The notes under the pieces are model-generated. The model saw only the letters and a list, made by a program, of their open reading frames with translations. It had not been told where the DNA came from and ran no database searches. Below, in pieces: positions 1-8,574 of a DNA stretch of 64,000 nucleotides. Source of the stretch: an uncultured Butyricimonas sp. GTDB lineage: Bacteria; Bacteroidota; Bacteroidia; Bacteroidales; Marinifilaceae. A program made the position numbers and the translations under genes. The stretch spans positions 1-64,000 of the forward strand of contig CALUHX010000004.1 of assembly GCA_944320555.1 (NCBI GenBank), in the 5' to 3' direction. The first letter of the stretch is position 1, and every line of letters begins with the position of its first letter.

Positions 1-218
1 ATAGCAGACAAATAGCAGAACCCTTGCTACACCCTACCTACCCGCCTCCTGCCCCCGACTTTCCCCCGCCGTGTTCCCTCTCAAATTGCTTCTAAAAAGA
101 TAGCCTTTCCGCAGCCTTGCCGGCGGAAACCGCAGGAAAAAACATGCGGGGGAAAAGGCCGCCACGGCGGCTGCGGCATAAAAATAACGGCAAACGAGGA
201 CAATACAAATTCTTTTCG

Positions 219-226
219 TACATTTG
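219..226 (+). promoter_or_regulatory. -7 box of the fucosidase promoter
   Basis: TACATTTG matches the Bacteroidota -7 consensus TAnnTTTG. No clean TTTG -33 element is seen. The box lies 28 bases before the ATG at 254 and overlaps an upstream in-frame ATG at 224, which therefore cannot be the start. Bases 1-218 hold no gene that I can support. Confidence 0.55.
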
Positions 227-253
227 AGCCTTAAACTCAAAAAAACGAAAACC

Positions 254-1591
254 ATGAGAAAAATATTCGCAATCATCATGTTGACGCTGGCGGCGGGAGC
301 GCTGCCCGCGCAGGAAAAGTATGTGCCGTCGGCGGAGAACCTGGCGAACCGCGAATGGTTCCGCGACGCCAAATTCGGCCTGTTCATCCACTGGGGGATA
401 TACAGCATGCTGGCCGACGGAGAATGGGTGCTGACGAACAAGGGGCTGAATGAGAAGGAGTACCAGCAACTGGCGGCGGGCTTCTACCCCTCGCAGTTCG
501 ACGCCCGGGAGTGGGCGCGGCTGGCCAAAGAGGCGGGCATGAAATACATCTGCTTCACGTCGCGCCATCATGACGGCTTCTCCATGTTCGACACGGAGGC
601 CTCGCCGTACAACGTGGTGGACGCCACGCCGTTCGGGCGCGACGTGGTGCGGGAGCTGGCCGAGGCGTGCCGGGAGGAGGGCCTGAAACTGTTCCTCTAC
701 TACTCGCACATCGACTGGCACCGGCCGGACTACTACCCGTGGGGGCGCACAGGGCAGCAGACGGGCCGGGAGCCCTCGGGAACGTGGGACGACTACCTGC
801 GTTTCATGGACGCGCAGCTGACCGAGCTGCTGACGAACTACGGGCCCATCGGCGGACTGTGGTTCGACGGCTGGTGGGACAAGCCCGACGCCGACTGGCA
901 GCTGGAGCGGCAATACGCGCTGGTGCACAGATTACAACCGGGATGCCTCATCGGCAACAACCACCACCGGGCCCCGTTCGAAGGGGAGGACTTCCAGATG
1001 TTCGAGCGCGACCTGCCCGGCCAGAACACGGCGGGCTACTCGGGCGAGGCCACCGTCAGCGACCTGCCCCTCGAGTCGTGCGAGACGACCAACCAAACGT
1101 GGGGCTACAACATCTCGGACCGCAACTACAAACCGGCCAAGCAACTCATCCACACCCTCGTGAAGGCCGCCGGCAACAACGCCAACCTGCTGCTGAACGT
1201 GGGCCCGCGCCCGAGCGGCGACTTCCCCACCGAGGCGGTGAGCCTGCTGCGGGAAATCGGGGAGTGGACGGCGGTGTACGGCCCCACCCTTTACGGCACA
1301 AGGGCGGGGGAAGTGGCTCCGCAGCCGTGGGGCGTGACCACCCGCCGGGGCGACACGACGTACGTGCACATCCTCGACCTCAAGGAGGCGGAATTGCTCC
1401 TTCCCGTCAAGGACAAGCGGGTCAGGAAGGCCGTGACGTTCAAGGACGGGACTCCCGTGGAGCACGAGCGGACGAAGGAAGGACTGTTGCTCCGCCTGGG
1501 TCAGATTCCCACGGACATCGACCACGTGGTAGAAATCATCTGGAAGCCCTCGCGCCAGACGGGCGCGAGGGGGACGAAAACCCACAAATAA
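254..1591 (+). CDS. Secreted alpha-L-fucosidase, GH29 family
   Basis: Retaining alpha-L-fucosidase that removes terminal fucose from glycans, probably in the periplasm or at the cell surface. The 445-residue product starts with a Sec signal peptide (MRKIFAIIMLTL, ending near AQ at 20). The GH29 barrel shows FGLFIHWGIYS (41-51), the FTSRHHDGFS motif (101-110) with the paired His, and GGLWFDGWWDK, where Asp205 is the expected nucleophile. The length fits the short GH29 form without an added carbohydrate-binding module. The start at 254 is chosen because the -7 box sits at 219-226. It is a lone gene upstream of clpP; no transport or regulatory gene accompanies it, so the substrate cannot be narrowed beyond fucosides (host mucin glycans are an inference). 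Strongly GC-rich at third positions, like the following genes. Confidence 0.93.
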   Translation: MRKIFAIIMLTLAAGALPAQEKYVPSAENLANREWFRDAKFGLFIHWGIYSMLADGEWVLTNKGLNEKEYQQLAAGFYPSQFDAREWARLAKEAGMKYICFTSRHHDGFSMFDTEASPYNVVDATPFGRDVVRELAEACREEGLKLFLYYSHIDWHRPDYYPWGRTGQQTGREPSGTWDDYLRFMDAQLTELLTNYGPIGGLWFDGWWDKPDADWQLERQYALVHRLQPGCLIGNNHHRAPFEGEDFQMFERDLPGQNTAGYSGEATVSDLPLESCETTNQTWGYNISDRNYKPAKQLIHTLVKAAGNNANLLLNVGPRPSGDFPTEAVSLLREIGEWTAVYGPTLYGTRAGEVAPQPWGVTTRRGDTTYVHILDLKEAELLLPVKDKRVRKAVTFKDGTPVEHERTKEGLLLRLGQIPTDIDHVVEIIWKPSRQTGARGTKTHK

Positions 1592-1657
1592 CGCGCCCGC
1601 GTGCCTGGATGTTTCTTTTTTTAGTAATTTAGCCGCGAATTTTAAATCATACCATAT

Positions 1658-2332
1658 ATGTTTCCACAAGACGAATTCAAGAAATACGCCACGAAGCACA
1701 AAGGCATCAGCAGCCTCAACCTCGAGCGCTACCAGTCCCTCACTTCGAGCTACATTTCACCGACAATCATAGAAGAAAGACAGTTGAACGTGGCCACGAT
1801 GGACGTGTTCTCGCGCCTGATGATGGACCGCATCATCTTCCTCGGCACGCCGATAGACGAGACGGTGGCCAACATCGTGATGGCCCAGCTGCTGTTCCTC
1901 GAGTCCGCCGACCCCACGAAAGACGTGCAAATCTACCTCAACACGCCGGGCGGATCCGTGTACGACGGCCTTGGCATTTACGACACGATGCAGTACATCC
2001 AATGCGACGTGAACACGATATGCACGGGCATGGCCGCCTCCATGGGGGCCGTGCTCCTGACGGCGGGAACGAAAGGGAAACGCTCGGCGCTGAAGCACTC
2101 GCGCGTCATGATCCACCAGCCAATGGGCGGGGCCAACGGGCAAGCGTCCGACATTGAAATCACCGCCCGCGAGATTTTGAAATTGAAAAAAGAATTGTAC
2201 CAAATCATCGCCGACCATTCCGGCAATCCCATCAAGAAGGTCGAGAAAGACGCCGACAGGGACTATTGGATGACCTCCGAGGAGGCCAAGGCTTACGGCA
2301 TGATTGACACTGTATTAACAAGGGAGAAATAA
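1658..2332 (+). CDS. clpP: ATP-dependent Clp protease proteolytic subunit ClpP
   Basis: Serine peptidase that forms the tetradecameric proteolytic chamber of ClpXP in the cytosol. 224 residues. The catalytic triad is visible: Ser128 in TGMAASMGAV, His153 in MIHQPMGG, and Asp202 in DADRDYWM. The N-terminal ~30 residues (MFPQDEFKKY...) are an extension relative to E. coli ClpP, usual in this phylum and probably a propeptide. clpX starts 3 bases after the stop, so the two are one transcription unit. The trigger factor gene often found upstream is absent here; its place is taken by a fucosidase. Confidence 0.97.
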   Translation: MFPQDEFKKYATKHKGISSLNLERYQSLTSSYISPTIIEERQLNVATMDVFSRLMMDRIIFLGTPIDETVANIVMAQLLFLESADPTKDVQIYLNTPGGSVYDGLGIYDTMQYIQCDVNTICTGMAASMGAVLLTAGTKGKRSALKHSRVMIHQPMGGANGQASDIEITAREILKLKKELYQIIADHSGNPIKKVEKDADRDYWMTSEEAKAYGMIDTVLTREK

Positions 2333-2335
2333 CAA

Positions 2336-3553
2336 ATGGAAGACAAATGTTCTTTTTGCGGAAGACCCCGCAGCCAAGTGGACCTGCTCATCGCCGGGCT
2401 GGACGGTTTCATCTGCGACATGTGCGCCGAACAGGCTTACGAGATTGTCAAGGAGGAGATGAAGGCCCCGTCGCACCCCATGGAACTGCGCCCGGGCGAC
2501 ATCCGCAAACCTATTGAAATCAAGACATTCCTGGACCAGTACGTCATCGGGCAGGACGAGGCGAAGAAGCACCTCGCCGTGGCCGTTTACAACCACTACA
2601 AGCGCCTCATGCAAAAGCAGGAGGAGGATGACGTGGAAATCGAGAAATCAAACATCATCATGGTGGGACGGACGGGGACCGGCAAGACCCTCCTCGCCCG
2701 CACCATCGCCAAGATGCTTCACGTGCCCTTCACCATCGTCGACGCCACCGTGCTCACCGAGGCCGGGTACGTGGGCGAGGACATCGAGTCGATTCTCACC
2801 CGCCTGCTCCAGGCCGCCGACTACGACGTGGCCGCCGCCGAGAAAGGCATCGTGTTCATCGACGAAATCGACAAAATCGCCCGCAAGGGCGACAACCCCT
2901 CCATCACCCGCGACGTGAGCGGCGAGGGCGTGCAGCAAGGGTTGTTGAAGCTGTTGGAAGGCTCCATCGTGAACGTGCCGCCGCAGGGAGGCCGCAAGCA
3001 CCCGGAGCAGAAACTCATTCCCGTGAACACGAAGAACATCCTCTTCATTTGCGGGGGCGCGTTCGACGGAATAGAAAAGAAAATCGCCCAGCGGATGAAC
3101 ACGCAGGTGGTGGGATTCACCGCCAGCAAGGAGACCGCCCGCCTCGACCGGGACAACATGCTGCAATACATCGCGCCGCAGGACTTGAAGTCGTTCGGAC
3201 TCATTCCGGAAATCATCGGCCGGCTTCCCATACTTACCTATCTGGAGCCGCTCGACCGGCAGGCGTTGCGCAACATCCTCACCGAGCCGAAGAACGCCAT
3301 CATCCGGCAGTACGTGAAACTCTTCGACCTCGACCACATCAAACTCACCTTCGACGAGGAGGTGTTCGAGTACATCGTGGACAAAGCCATCGAGTTCAAG
3401 CTCGGAGCCAGAGGGCTGCGCTCCATCTGCGAGGCCATCATGACCGACCTGATGTTCGAGATGCCCTCCCAGCCGCTCGAGGAAATCAACATCACCAAAG
3501 AATACGCCGAGAGCAAGCTCAGCAAACTCAGCGCGCAAAAGCTGCGGGCATGA
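2336..3553 (+). CDS. clpX: ATP-dependent Clp protease ATP-binding subunit ClpX
   Basis: AAA+ unfoldase that delivers substrates, including SsrA-tagged proteins, to ClpP. 405 residues. The N-terminal C4 zinc-binding domain has Cys5, Cys8, Cys27 and Cys30. Walker A is GRTGTGKT (111-118; the second residue is Arg instead of the more usual Pro), Walker B is FIDEID (174-179), and sensor 2 is in GARGLRS near the C-terminus. The usual IGF-type loop contacting ClpP reads VVGF here. It follows clpP by 3 bases and is closed by a strong palindromic terminator. The ssrA gene lies 7 kb away in the same window. Confidence 0.97.
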   Translation: MEDKCSFCGRPRSQVDLLIAGLDGFICDMCAEQAYEIVKEEMKAPSHPMELRPGDIRKPIEIKTFLDQYVIGQDEAKKHLAVAVYNHYKRLMQKQEEDDVEIEKSNIIMVGRTGTGKTLLARTIAKMLHVPFTIVDATVLTEAGYVGEDIESILTRLLQAADYDVAAAEKGIVFIDEIDKIARKGDNPSITRDVSGEGVQQGLLKLLEGSIVNVPPQGGRKHPEQKLIPVNTKNILFICGGAFDGIEKKIAQRMNTQVVGFTASKETARLDRDNMLQYIAPQDLKSFGLIPEIIGRLPILTYLEPLDRQALRNILTEPKNAIIRQYVKLFDLDHIKLTFDEEVFEYIVDKAIEFKLGARGLRSICEAIMTDLMFEMPSQPLEEINITKEYAESKLSKLSAQKLRA

Positions 3554-3570
3554 GAGGTCGCCCCCGGGGT

Positions 3571-3615
3571 GTCGAAAAAAAAGGCCTTCCTTTCGCAGGA
3601 AGGCCTTTTTTCGAC
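3571..3615. terminator. Bidirectional rho-independent terminator after clpX
   Basis: Perfect palindrome with arms AAGGCCTTCC / GGAAGGCCTT (3581-3590 / 3598-3607), flanked by A-runs on the left and T-runs on the right and an outer GTCGA/TCGAC pair. It can stop clpPX from the left and the DUF362 gene from the right. Confidence 0.92.
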
Positions 3616-3647
3616 ACTCATGAGGAGGCCGTTCGTTCACCCCGGCT

Positions 3648-4634
3648 TCAATCCAAACGTATCAATTCGTACTTTTGGCTTCCCATGCCGAGAGCCTCGG
3701 CGTGGTCAAGGGTGTGCATGCCGTTCCGGGAGTCGATGCGCTCGATAAGGTGTATCTTGCCATGGTCGTCGGAACTGCGGACCAAATCGGTACAAGCCTT
3801 GTCCAAGGCCACGGGGTCGAGCGAGGCGAGGATGCCGATGTCGCCCATCTGCGGGTCCGCCGGAGAGGAATCGCAGTCGCAGTCCACCGACAGATTGTTG
3901 GCCACGCTGATGTAGAGGATGTTGTCGCCGCAATGGTCGGCCACCGCTTTCGCGGCCTCGGCCATCGATTCGAGGAAATCATCCTGTGCCGGGTTGCCCC
4001 AACTCGTGGTGCTCGCCCCGGCGGAATGGATGTAGCGCTTGCCGTTGGCGGAAGCGATTCCGATGGACATGTTCTTGATGGCGCCGCCGAATCCTCCCAT
4101 CGCATGGCCCTTGAAATGGGAGAGGACGATGACGAAATCATAATTGAGGAAATGGCTGCCCACGATGTCGCGCGTGAGATGACGGCCGCCCTCCAATGGC
4201 AACTCCACTTCCCCCTCCGCGTCCATGATGTCCACGGGGGCAATGGCAGTGAATCCATGCTCCTCTGCGGCCCGCATGTGGTCGGCGGCATTGGTCCGGC
4301 CTCCGCCATAGGCCGTGTTGCATTCCACGATGGTCCCGTTCACCTTCTGCACCAAATCTTTTATCAAGTCCGGGTCGAGAAAATTATGCCCGCCCGGCTC
4401 GCCGGTGGAAATCTTGACGGCCACCTTGCCCGTGGCCTCCCGGCCCAGAGCCTCGTAGATTTTCACGAGATTGTCCGCCGTAATCCCGGTAAACATATAA
4501 ACTTTGGAGACTCTCGCCGAGTCGGACGACAGCGTTTCTTCATTCTCCCCGTTTTGGACGCTCCGCGCGTTGGCGCAGCCCGCCGTAAAAGCCAGCAAAG
4601 CCAGCAAAACGAATGTGCAAATGTTCTTTTTCAT
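3648..4634 (-). CDS. DUF362-domain lipoprotein
   Basis: 328 residues. The N-terminus MKKNICTFVLLALLAF followed by TAGC gives a lipoprotein signal with the lipid-modified Cys at residue 20, so the protein is membrane anchored. The remainder resembles DUF362 proteins (for example the VKISTGEPGGHNFLDPDLI, SHFKGHAMGGFGGAIKN and DPVALDKACTDL stretches). DUF362 is often fused to a ferredoxin domain; no 4Fe-4S motif is present in this copy. The start is 12 bases after the stop of a TonB-dependent receptor gene, so the two are almost certainly co-transcribed and may act on the same ligand. The biochemical role is unknown. Confidence 0.85.
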   Translation of the reverse strand: MKKNICTFVLLALLAFTAGCANARSVQNGENEETLSSDSARVSKVYMFTGITADNLVKIYEALGREATGKVAVKISTGEPGGHNFLDPDLIKDLVQKVNGTIVECNTAYGGGRTNAADHMRAAEEHGFTAIAPVDIMDAEGEVELPLEGGRHLTRDIVGSHFLNYDFVIVLSHFKGHAMGGFGGAIKNMSIGIASANGKRYIHSAGASTTSWGNPAQDDFLESMAEAAKAVADHCGDNILYISVANNLSVDCDCDSSPADPQMGDIGILASLDPVALDKACTDLVRSSDDHGKIHLIERIDSRNGMHTLDHAEALGMGSQKYELIRLD

Positions 4635-4646
4635 GTTTCTTTCTGA

Positions 4647-6554
4647 TTAAATATTGATATGTATGCCTCCCATGAACGTGGCCCTCGGCATGGGATAACC
4701 GGCATTGATTTCATATTTCTGAGCCAGAAGGTTCTCGCCGCGCGCCCAAACGTTGAGCCACTTGCAGGCGCGGAAAGTGCCCCGCAGGTTCCAAAGCGCG
4801 AAATCCTCCTGCCGGGGATTGTCGCCGACGGCGGTGTACAGTCCGGCGATGTATTGCAGTCCGGTGGTGACGCTCCAGCGCCCCTTGGTGAAGTTGGCTC
4901 CGGCGTAGAACTTGTGCTCCGGCGCAGCGGGGACGGGATTCTCCATGTGCAGGAAGCTGTAGTTGCCGTCCACGGACCAGTCTTGGTTGACGCGCCAGGC
5001 CGCCTGGACTTCCACGCCGGCGTTGTCAATCTCGCCGGAGTTCTGGTTGAGCATCCCCGTCCCGTTCGGATTGGGCAGGGTGACAATCAGGTTCTTGCCG
5101 TCGATGTAGAAAACATTGACGCCGTAGTTCAGCCGTCCGCCCAAAAGCGTCTGCGACAGGGCAATCTCATAGTTCCACATCGACTCGGGCTTGAGGTCGG
5201 GGTTCTGCGGCGGGAACATGTACATCTCGCGCAGGATGGGGTAACGGAAGCCCTTGGCGGCCGAGGCCTTCAGCTCGATGGCGCGCGGCAGGTGAAAGGC
5301 GAGCCCCGCCTGCGGCACCCACTCCGTGCCCACCCGCGAGTGGTGGTCGACGCGCAGCCCCGCGTTCAGGGTCAGCCAGTCGCCGAAGCTCTGGCGGAAG
5401 TCCACGTAACCCGCCACCTCGTCCTCGTGCTCGTCCACCAGGTCGTCGCGCGTCCCGGCGTCCTCTCCCGACACGTAGTCCGTCCACGCCTTGCCGCCGT
5501 AGCGGAACCAGTCGAATCCGAGGGTAAGACGGTTGCCCGCGAAGAACCGCGTGCTTTGGTAGAGCGACACGCCCATCATGTCGTCGTACGAATTGAAGCG
5601 TCCGTCCTGCGAGATCTCGCCCGCGCTGGGGGTGTAGCCGTCGTTTATCCAGTGGTCGCCCCAGTTATAGAAGAAGCTCACGGCGCCGGAGGTCTTCTCG
5701 TAGTCGTTGCCAAGCGAGAAGGAAGCCACCCCGCGGGTGATGCGCTGGTCGCCGTCCACCAGGGGGGCGGACACGGGGCCGGGATAGGAGGCGTTGAAAT
5801 GCGTCACGTTCACGTCGGCGTACGCGTTCCAGTGGTCCGTCAAGTCATACCCCAGCTTGGCGTAACCGCCGTACTGCTCGAAACACATGTCGGCGCGGTG
5901 GCCGTCCGTGCGGTTGTACGAGCCGCTCAGCACGCTGTTGAAACGCCCCTTGCGGACGCGGTTGGTCAGCTCCGTCTCCAGCGTGTTGTAGGAGCCGTAA
6001 CCGGCGTGAAGGTCGGTGCGCACGCCGTCCCCGCGCATCTTGCGGGTGACGATGTTGACGACCCCGCCCATAGCGTTGGAGCCGTAGAGCACGGAGGCGG
6101 GTCCCCGCAGCACCTCCACCCGCTCGGCAAGCAGCGACTGGTAGGCGTCGGAGATGGGATGGCCGAATATGCCCGCATATTGGGGATGCCCGTCAATCAG
6201 CACCATCAGCCGGGCGTTTCCCCCGCTCAAGCCGCGCAGGGAGATGCCTCCGGCGGCGCCTCCGGACACGCCGTAGCCCATCACGCCGCGCTCGGTGACG
6301 AAAAGCCCCGGCACCTGCTCCGAGAGGACGGGCAGCAGCGAGGGCTGCAGGCTCCGCTCGATGACCGACCGGTCCACAACCGACACCGTCTGCGACAGGT
6401 GGCGGGGGTCCGACTCGTTGCGCGTGCCGGTGACGACCACCTCGTTTATGTCATAATTTTTCATGGTTTCAGTAGTATCTGTCTGCGCCAACGCCACGTT
6501 GCCGAACGACGAGGCCACGACTATCCATACAAAGAGAAAAAACTTTTTGTTCAT
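4647..6554 (-). CDS. TonB-dependent outer-membrane receptor
   Basis: 635-residue outer-membrane beta-barrel transporter of the BtuB/siderophore-receptor type, not SusC-like (no carboxypeptidase-like domain and far shorter). After the signal peptide (MNKKFFLFVWIVV...) comes a TonB box-like segment DINEVVVTGTR, then the plug (EQVPGLFVTERGVMGYG, ISLRGLSGGNARLMVLIDG, VEVLRGPASVLYGSNAMGGV) and a 22-strand-type barrel ending GGIHINI. A second ATG two codons upstream (6560) is possible. Followed by the DUF362 lipoprotein gene in one unit. Ligand unknown: cobalamin, heme or a chelated metal are candidates from the fold alone. Confidence 0.93.
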   Translation of the reverse strand: MNKKFFLFVWIVVASSFGNVALAQTDTTETMKNYDINEVVVTGTRNESDPRHLSQTVSVVDRSVIERSLQPSLLPVLSEQVPGLFVTERGVMGYGVSGGAAGGISLRGLSGGNARLMVLIDGHPQYAGIFGHPISDAYQSLLAERVEVLRGPASVLYGSNAMGGVVNIVTRKMRGDGVRTDLHAGYGSYNTLETELTNRVRKGRFNSVLSGSYNRTDGHRADMCFEQYGGYAKLGYDLTDHWNAYADVNVTHFNASYPGPVSAPLVDGDQRITRGVASFSLGNDYEKTSGAVSFFYNWGDHWINDGYTPSAGEISQDGRFNSYDDMMGVSLYQSTRFFAGNRLTLGFDWFRYGGKAWTDYVSGEDAGTRDDLVDEHEDEVAGYVDFRQSFGDWLTLNAGLRVDHHSRVGTEWVPQAGLAFHLPRAIELKASAAKGFRYPILREMYMFPPQNPDLKPESMWNYEIALSQTLLGGRLNYGVNVFYIDGKNLIVTLPNPNGTGMLNQNSGEIDNAGVEVQAAWRVNQDWSVDGNYSFLHMENPVPAAPEHKFYAGANFTKGRWSVTTGLQYIAGLYTAVGDNPRQEDFALWNLRGTFRACKWLNVWARGENLLAQKYEINAGYPMPRATFMGGIHINI

Positions 6555-6675
6555 TACCATTAAATTTATTGATTACATGCCGCAAATTTCGAGATTTTCT
6601 TCAAAAAAGAATTTACCCAAATCACAGCAATAGTTACCCGAATTGCACAAAACAGCCATTTTCCCGCCAAACAAA

Positions 6676-7209
6676 TCACTTACCGGCTTTACGCAGATTG
6701 GCCAACATCTTCCTCAAATTCGAGGCATTCTGTTCATCGGAAATGGTAGGGTCTTTCATAAAACGCTCGCAAGGAAGCGACGGGCATTCGCCGCAATGGG
6801 GCTGCCGCTTGCCGTTCACGCAACAATCATACACCCGGCAGCAGTCATCGCCCGTGTATCGCAACCAGAAAACTTTTCCTTTTATTTTCCGGCATCCGCC
6901 ACACTGCCCGGGAAATAGTCCGCATTCCACACATACGGCTCCGCAAGGCGAAACCGTCACATACTCGTCTTTCCAATACCACCACCGACATTTCAACGGA
7001 TCGGGATTCTCCGTATTCACGAAATATTCGACAGCGCGATACAAGTAAAGCTGGCAACGGTCGACAGCATGTCCCCGCAATGCGCACTCTTGCGCGTACA
7101 ACTCATCGGCCCTCTTGCCTTTCAAAGACTCGACGGTGGTGTAGCCCATCGCTATCAAGTCCCGCTCTGTTGCCTTGCCGATGTTTGGGATTTTCCGGAG
7201 CTCAGTCAT
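6676..7209 (-). CDS. Helix-hairpin-helix / DUF3795 fusion protein
   Basis: 177 residues. Residues 1-60 (ELRKIPNIGKATERDLIAMG, then SLKGKRADELYAQECALRG) form a helix-hairpin-helix domain of the TfoX C-terminal/pathogenicity-locus Cdd1 type. Residues ~85-165 form a cysteine-rich DUF3795-like domain with at least twelve Cys (CGAVCVECGLFPGQCGGC, DDCCRVYDCC, HCGECPSLPC), probably metal binding. The fusion would be a small DNA- or protein-binding module with a zinc or Fe-S part; function unknown. It has its own promoter at 7245-7276. The 279 bases upstream contain only that promoter. Confidence 0.82.
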   Translation of the reverse strand: MTELRKIPNIGKATERDLIAMGYTTVESLKGKRADELYAQECALRGHAVDRCQLYLYRAVEYFVNTENPDPLKCRWWYWKDEYVTVSPCGAVCVECGLFPGQCGGCRKIKGKVFWLRYTGDDCCRVYDCCVNGKRQPHCGECPSLPCERFMKDPTISDEQNASNLRKMLANLRKAGK

Positions 7210-7244
7210 TGGCGTTTATTGCTTTCATTGTTTGCACTCGCTTG

Positions 7245-7276
7245 CGAAGTTAGCGAAAAGCGCGGAAGGGAACAAA
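7245..7276 (-). promoter_or_regulatory. Promoter of the HhH-DUF3795 gene
   Basis: On the minus strand TTTG (7273-7276), a 20-base spacer, then TAACTTCG (7245-7252), one mismatch from TAnnTTTG. It lies 36 bases before the ATG at 7209. Bases 7277-7488 between this promoter and the next gene show nothing else recognisable. Confidence 0.6.
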
Positions 7277-7488
7277 CATATCACATTGAAGTTTGTATCA
7301 ACATTCCAATTCCGAAGGCAAACAACACGATATCACATAAAAGAATCCCGCAACGGAAAACCTCGTCACGGGAAATCTTGCAAACGCACAGGACAGTCTC
7401 CATTTCCAACGTCTCCGGACGCCAGCGCTCCGCATTTGTCCTCTACAAAAGGAGAGGGTGTCTCTGCCGGGAACACGCGGCGCATATC

Positions 7489-7830
7489 CTACATCTCTTC
7501 ATCTATCCGCTCCAACTTGAAGACGACAGGGCGCGTGCCGTCGTTGCAGCATGTTATCATCACCTTTTCGTCATTCGTCCAGCCCCGCATGATGGAACCG
7601 CCTTGCAATGCCGCATAGACGTAACGGCTGATACAATCCCACGCTTCGGCACAAAACGTCCCGTTCAACATGCGGAAAAAATTGTCGCTGTCCACCATGA
7701 TTTCCTGTCCTTCATGGAAAAAAGGGCAAGGCCCCGACCGGGGATCCGCCAGGTATTTCTCCTGCAAATCCTTATAACACTCCCGTTTAAGGATGGTAAT
7801 CTTACATTTGTGTTTCATAGGCTTATTCAT
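7489..7830 (-). CDS. TIGR04076 family protein
   Basis: 113 residues from the ATG at 7830 (MNKPMKHKCKITILKRECYK). Residues 5-110 match the TIGR04076 pattern: a KCKITIL start, a CPFFHEGQEI segment, and a CAEAWDCISRYVYAALQGG segment with conserved Cys, ending in a short beta region. The function of the family is not known; the Cys/His content suggests metal or redox work. AGAGGA 6 bases before this ATG is a plausible ribosome site. The reading frame continues open upstream to 7920 and is preceded by a Tat leader broken by an in-frame TAG (see the next entry), so today's product is probably cytosolic. It is divergent from an HxlR regulator, which probably controls it. Confidence 0.72.
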   Translation of the reverse strand: MNKPMKHKCKITILKRECYKDLQEKYLADPRSGPCPFFHEGQEIMVDSDNFFRMLNGTFCAEAWDCISRYVYAALQGGSIMRGWTNDEKVMITCCNDGTRPVVFKLERIDEEM

Positions 7831-7953
7831 ATTATTCCTCTCATCTGAATGATTGTCAAACAACGCCTCGCTTTCGGCAGGCAACGCGTTTCCGCCTATC
7901 GCCACCGCCAAAGCCGTCATGCCGGCTTGCTAAAAAAACTCACGTCTGTCCAT
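7831..7953 (-). pseudogene. Broken twin-arginine leader in frame with the TIGR04076 gene
   Basis: Reading from ATG at 7953 gives MDRREFF, then TAG (7932-7930), then QAGMTALAVAIGGNALPAES in the same frame, running without another stop into the TIGR04076 coding region. One base change (TAG to AAG) would restore MDRREFFKQAGM, a textbook Tat signal (RRxFF, hydrophobic run, ALPA-E cleavage region). The parent protein was therefore probably exported folded with a cofactor. Whether this copy is translated from 7920 or only from 7830 cannot be told from sequence. Confidence 0.7.
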
Positions 7954-8006
7954 TTCTTCTTTTTTTTTTGAGCGTAAAAATAGCATCCTATCACCACGGA
8001 AGCAAG

Positions 8007-8082
8007 TACGGACAAATTATTCATATACGGACAAATTTATCCCTATGTCCATTTTTGTCATAAGAAACGCATACCTTTGTCC
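8007..8082. promoter_or_regulatory. Repeated GGACAAA sites between the TIGR04076 and HxlR genes
   Basis: Two direct copies of TACGGACAAATT (8007-8018 and 8026-8037, 19 bases apart) and one inverted TTTGTCC (8077-8083) occupy the intergenic space. TACCTTTG at 8072-8079 is a -7 box for rightward transcription. Repeated half-sites facing an HxlR-type winged-helix gene are typical of an autoregulated divergent promoter; binding is inferred. Confidence 0.5.
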
Positions 8083-8448
8083 CGTAAACCGACAACATCC
8101 GATTATGTACAAAAAGAAGATTCCCTTAGATATTCAATGGAAGTCATGGGCGGAAAGTGGAAATCGTGCATCCTCTACGAACTGGAGAAAGGCAGCAAAC
8201 GCCCCAGCGAATTACACCGTCATTTCGAAAACACCAGTCCTCGCGTCATCAATCAACAGTTGAAAGAGTTGGAGATTCACGGCATGATCGAAAAAACCAT
8301 CTTCCCTGAACTGCCGCCCCATGTAGAGTATTCCATCACTGACGACGGGCGAAGCCTTATACCCATCATCCGGATGCTGGAGCAATGGGGAGACAGTTTC
8401 CGACCGAAAATGACACGGATATTGGAAAAAACAGAAACGACAGAATAG
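8077..8448 (+). CDS. HxlR-family winged-helix transcriptional regulator
   Basis: Up to 123 residues. The HxlR core is clear: MEVMGGKWKSCILYELEKG, then the recognition region RHFENTSPRVINQQLKELE and the wing PPHVEYSITDDGRSLIPI. It lacks the usual N-terminal Cys before the helix. The start is uncertain: the longest frame begins with TTG at 8077, which overlaps a good -7 box (8072-8079), and the only in-frame ATG is at 8137, which would cut helix 1. A separate upstream promoter or a non-ATG start is needed. It is divergent from the TIGR04076 gene with shared repeated sites, suggesting it regulates that gene and itself. HxlR proteins commonly sense aldehydes, quinones or redox stress. Confidence 0.8.
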   Translation: MSRKPTTSDYVQKEDSLRYSMEVMGGKWKSCILYELEKGSKRPSELHRHFENTSPRVINQQLKELEIHGMIEKTIFPELPPHVEYSITDDGRSLIPIIRMLEQWGDSFRPKMTRILEKTETTE

Positions 8449-8574
8449 TTCTTTTGCAAACGACGTGTCCACTTAAACATTCCGCCGCCCCGAAGAATGT
8501 CCAATATGCCGAAAAATTCGTAACGATTTTACGGACATTCTTCCCGGCCACCGAAAACGACACGTCACGACACG

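Noticed and set aside
224-253. Upstream ATG of the fucosidase
   Set aside because: It lies in the -7 box; the signal peptide begins at 254.
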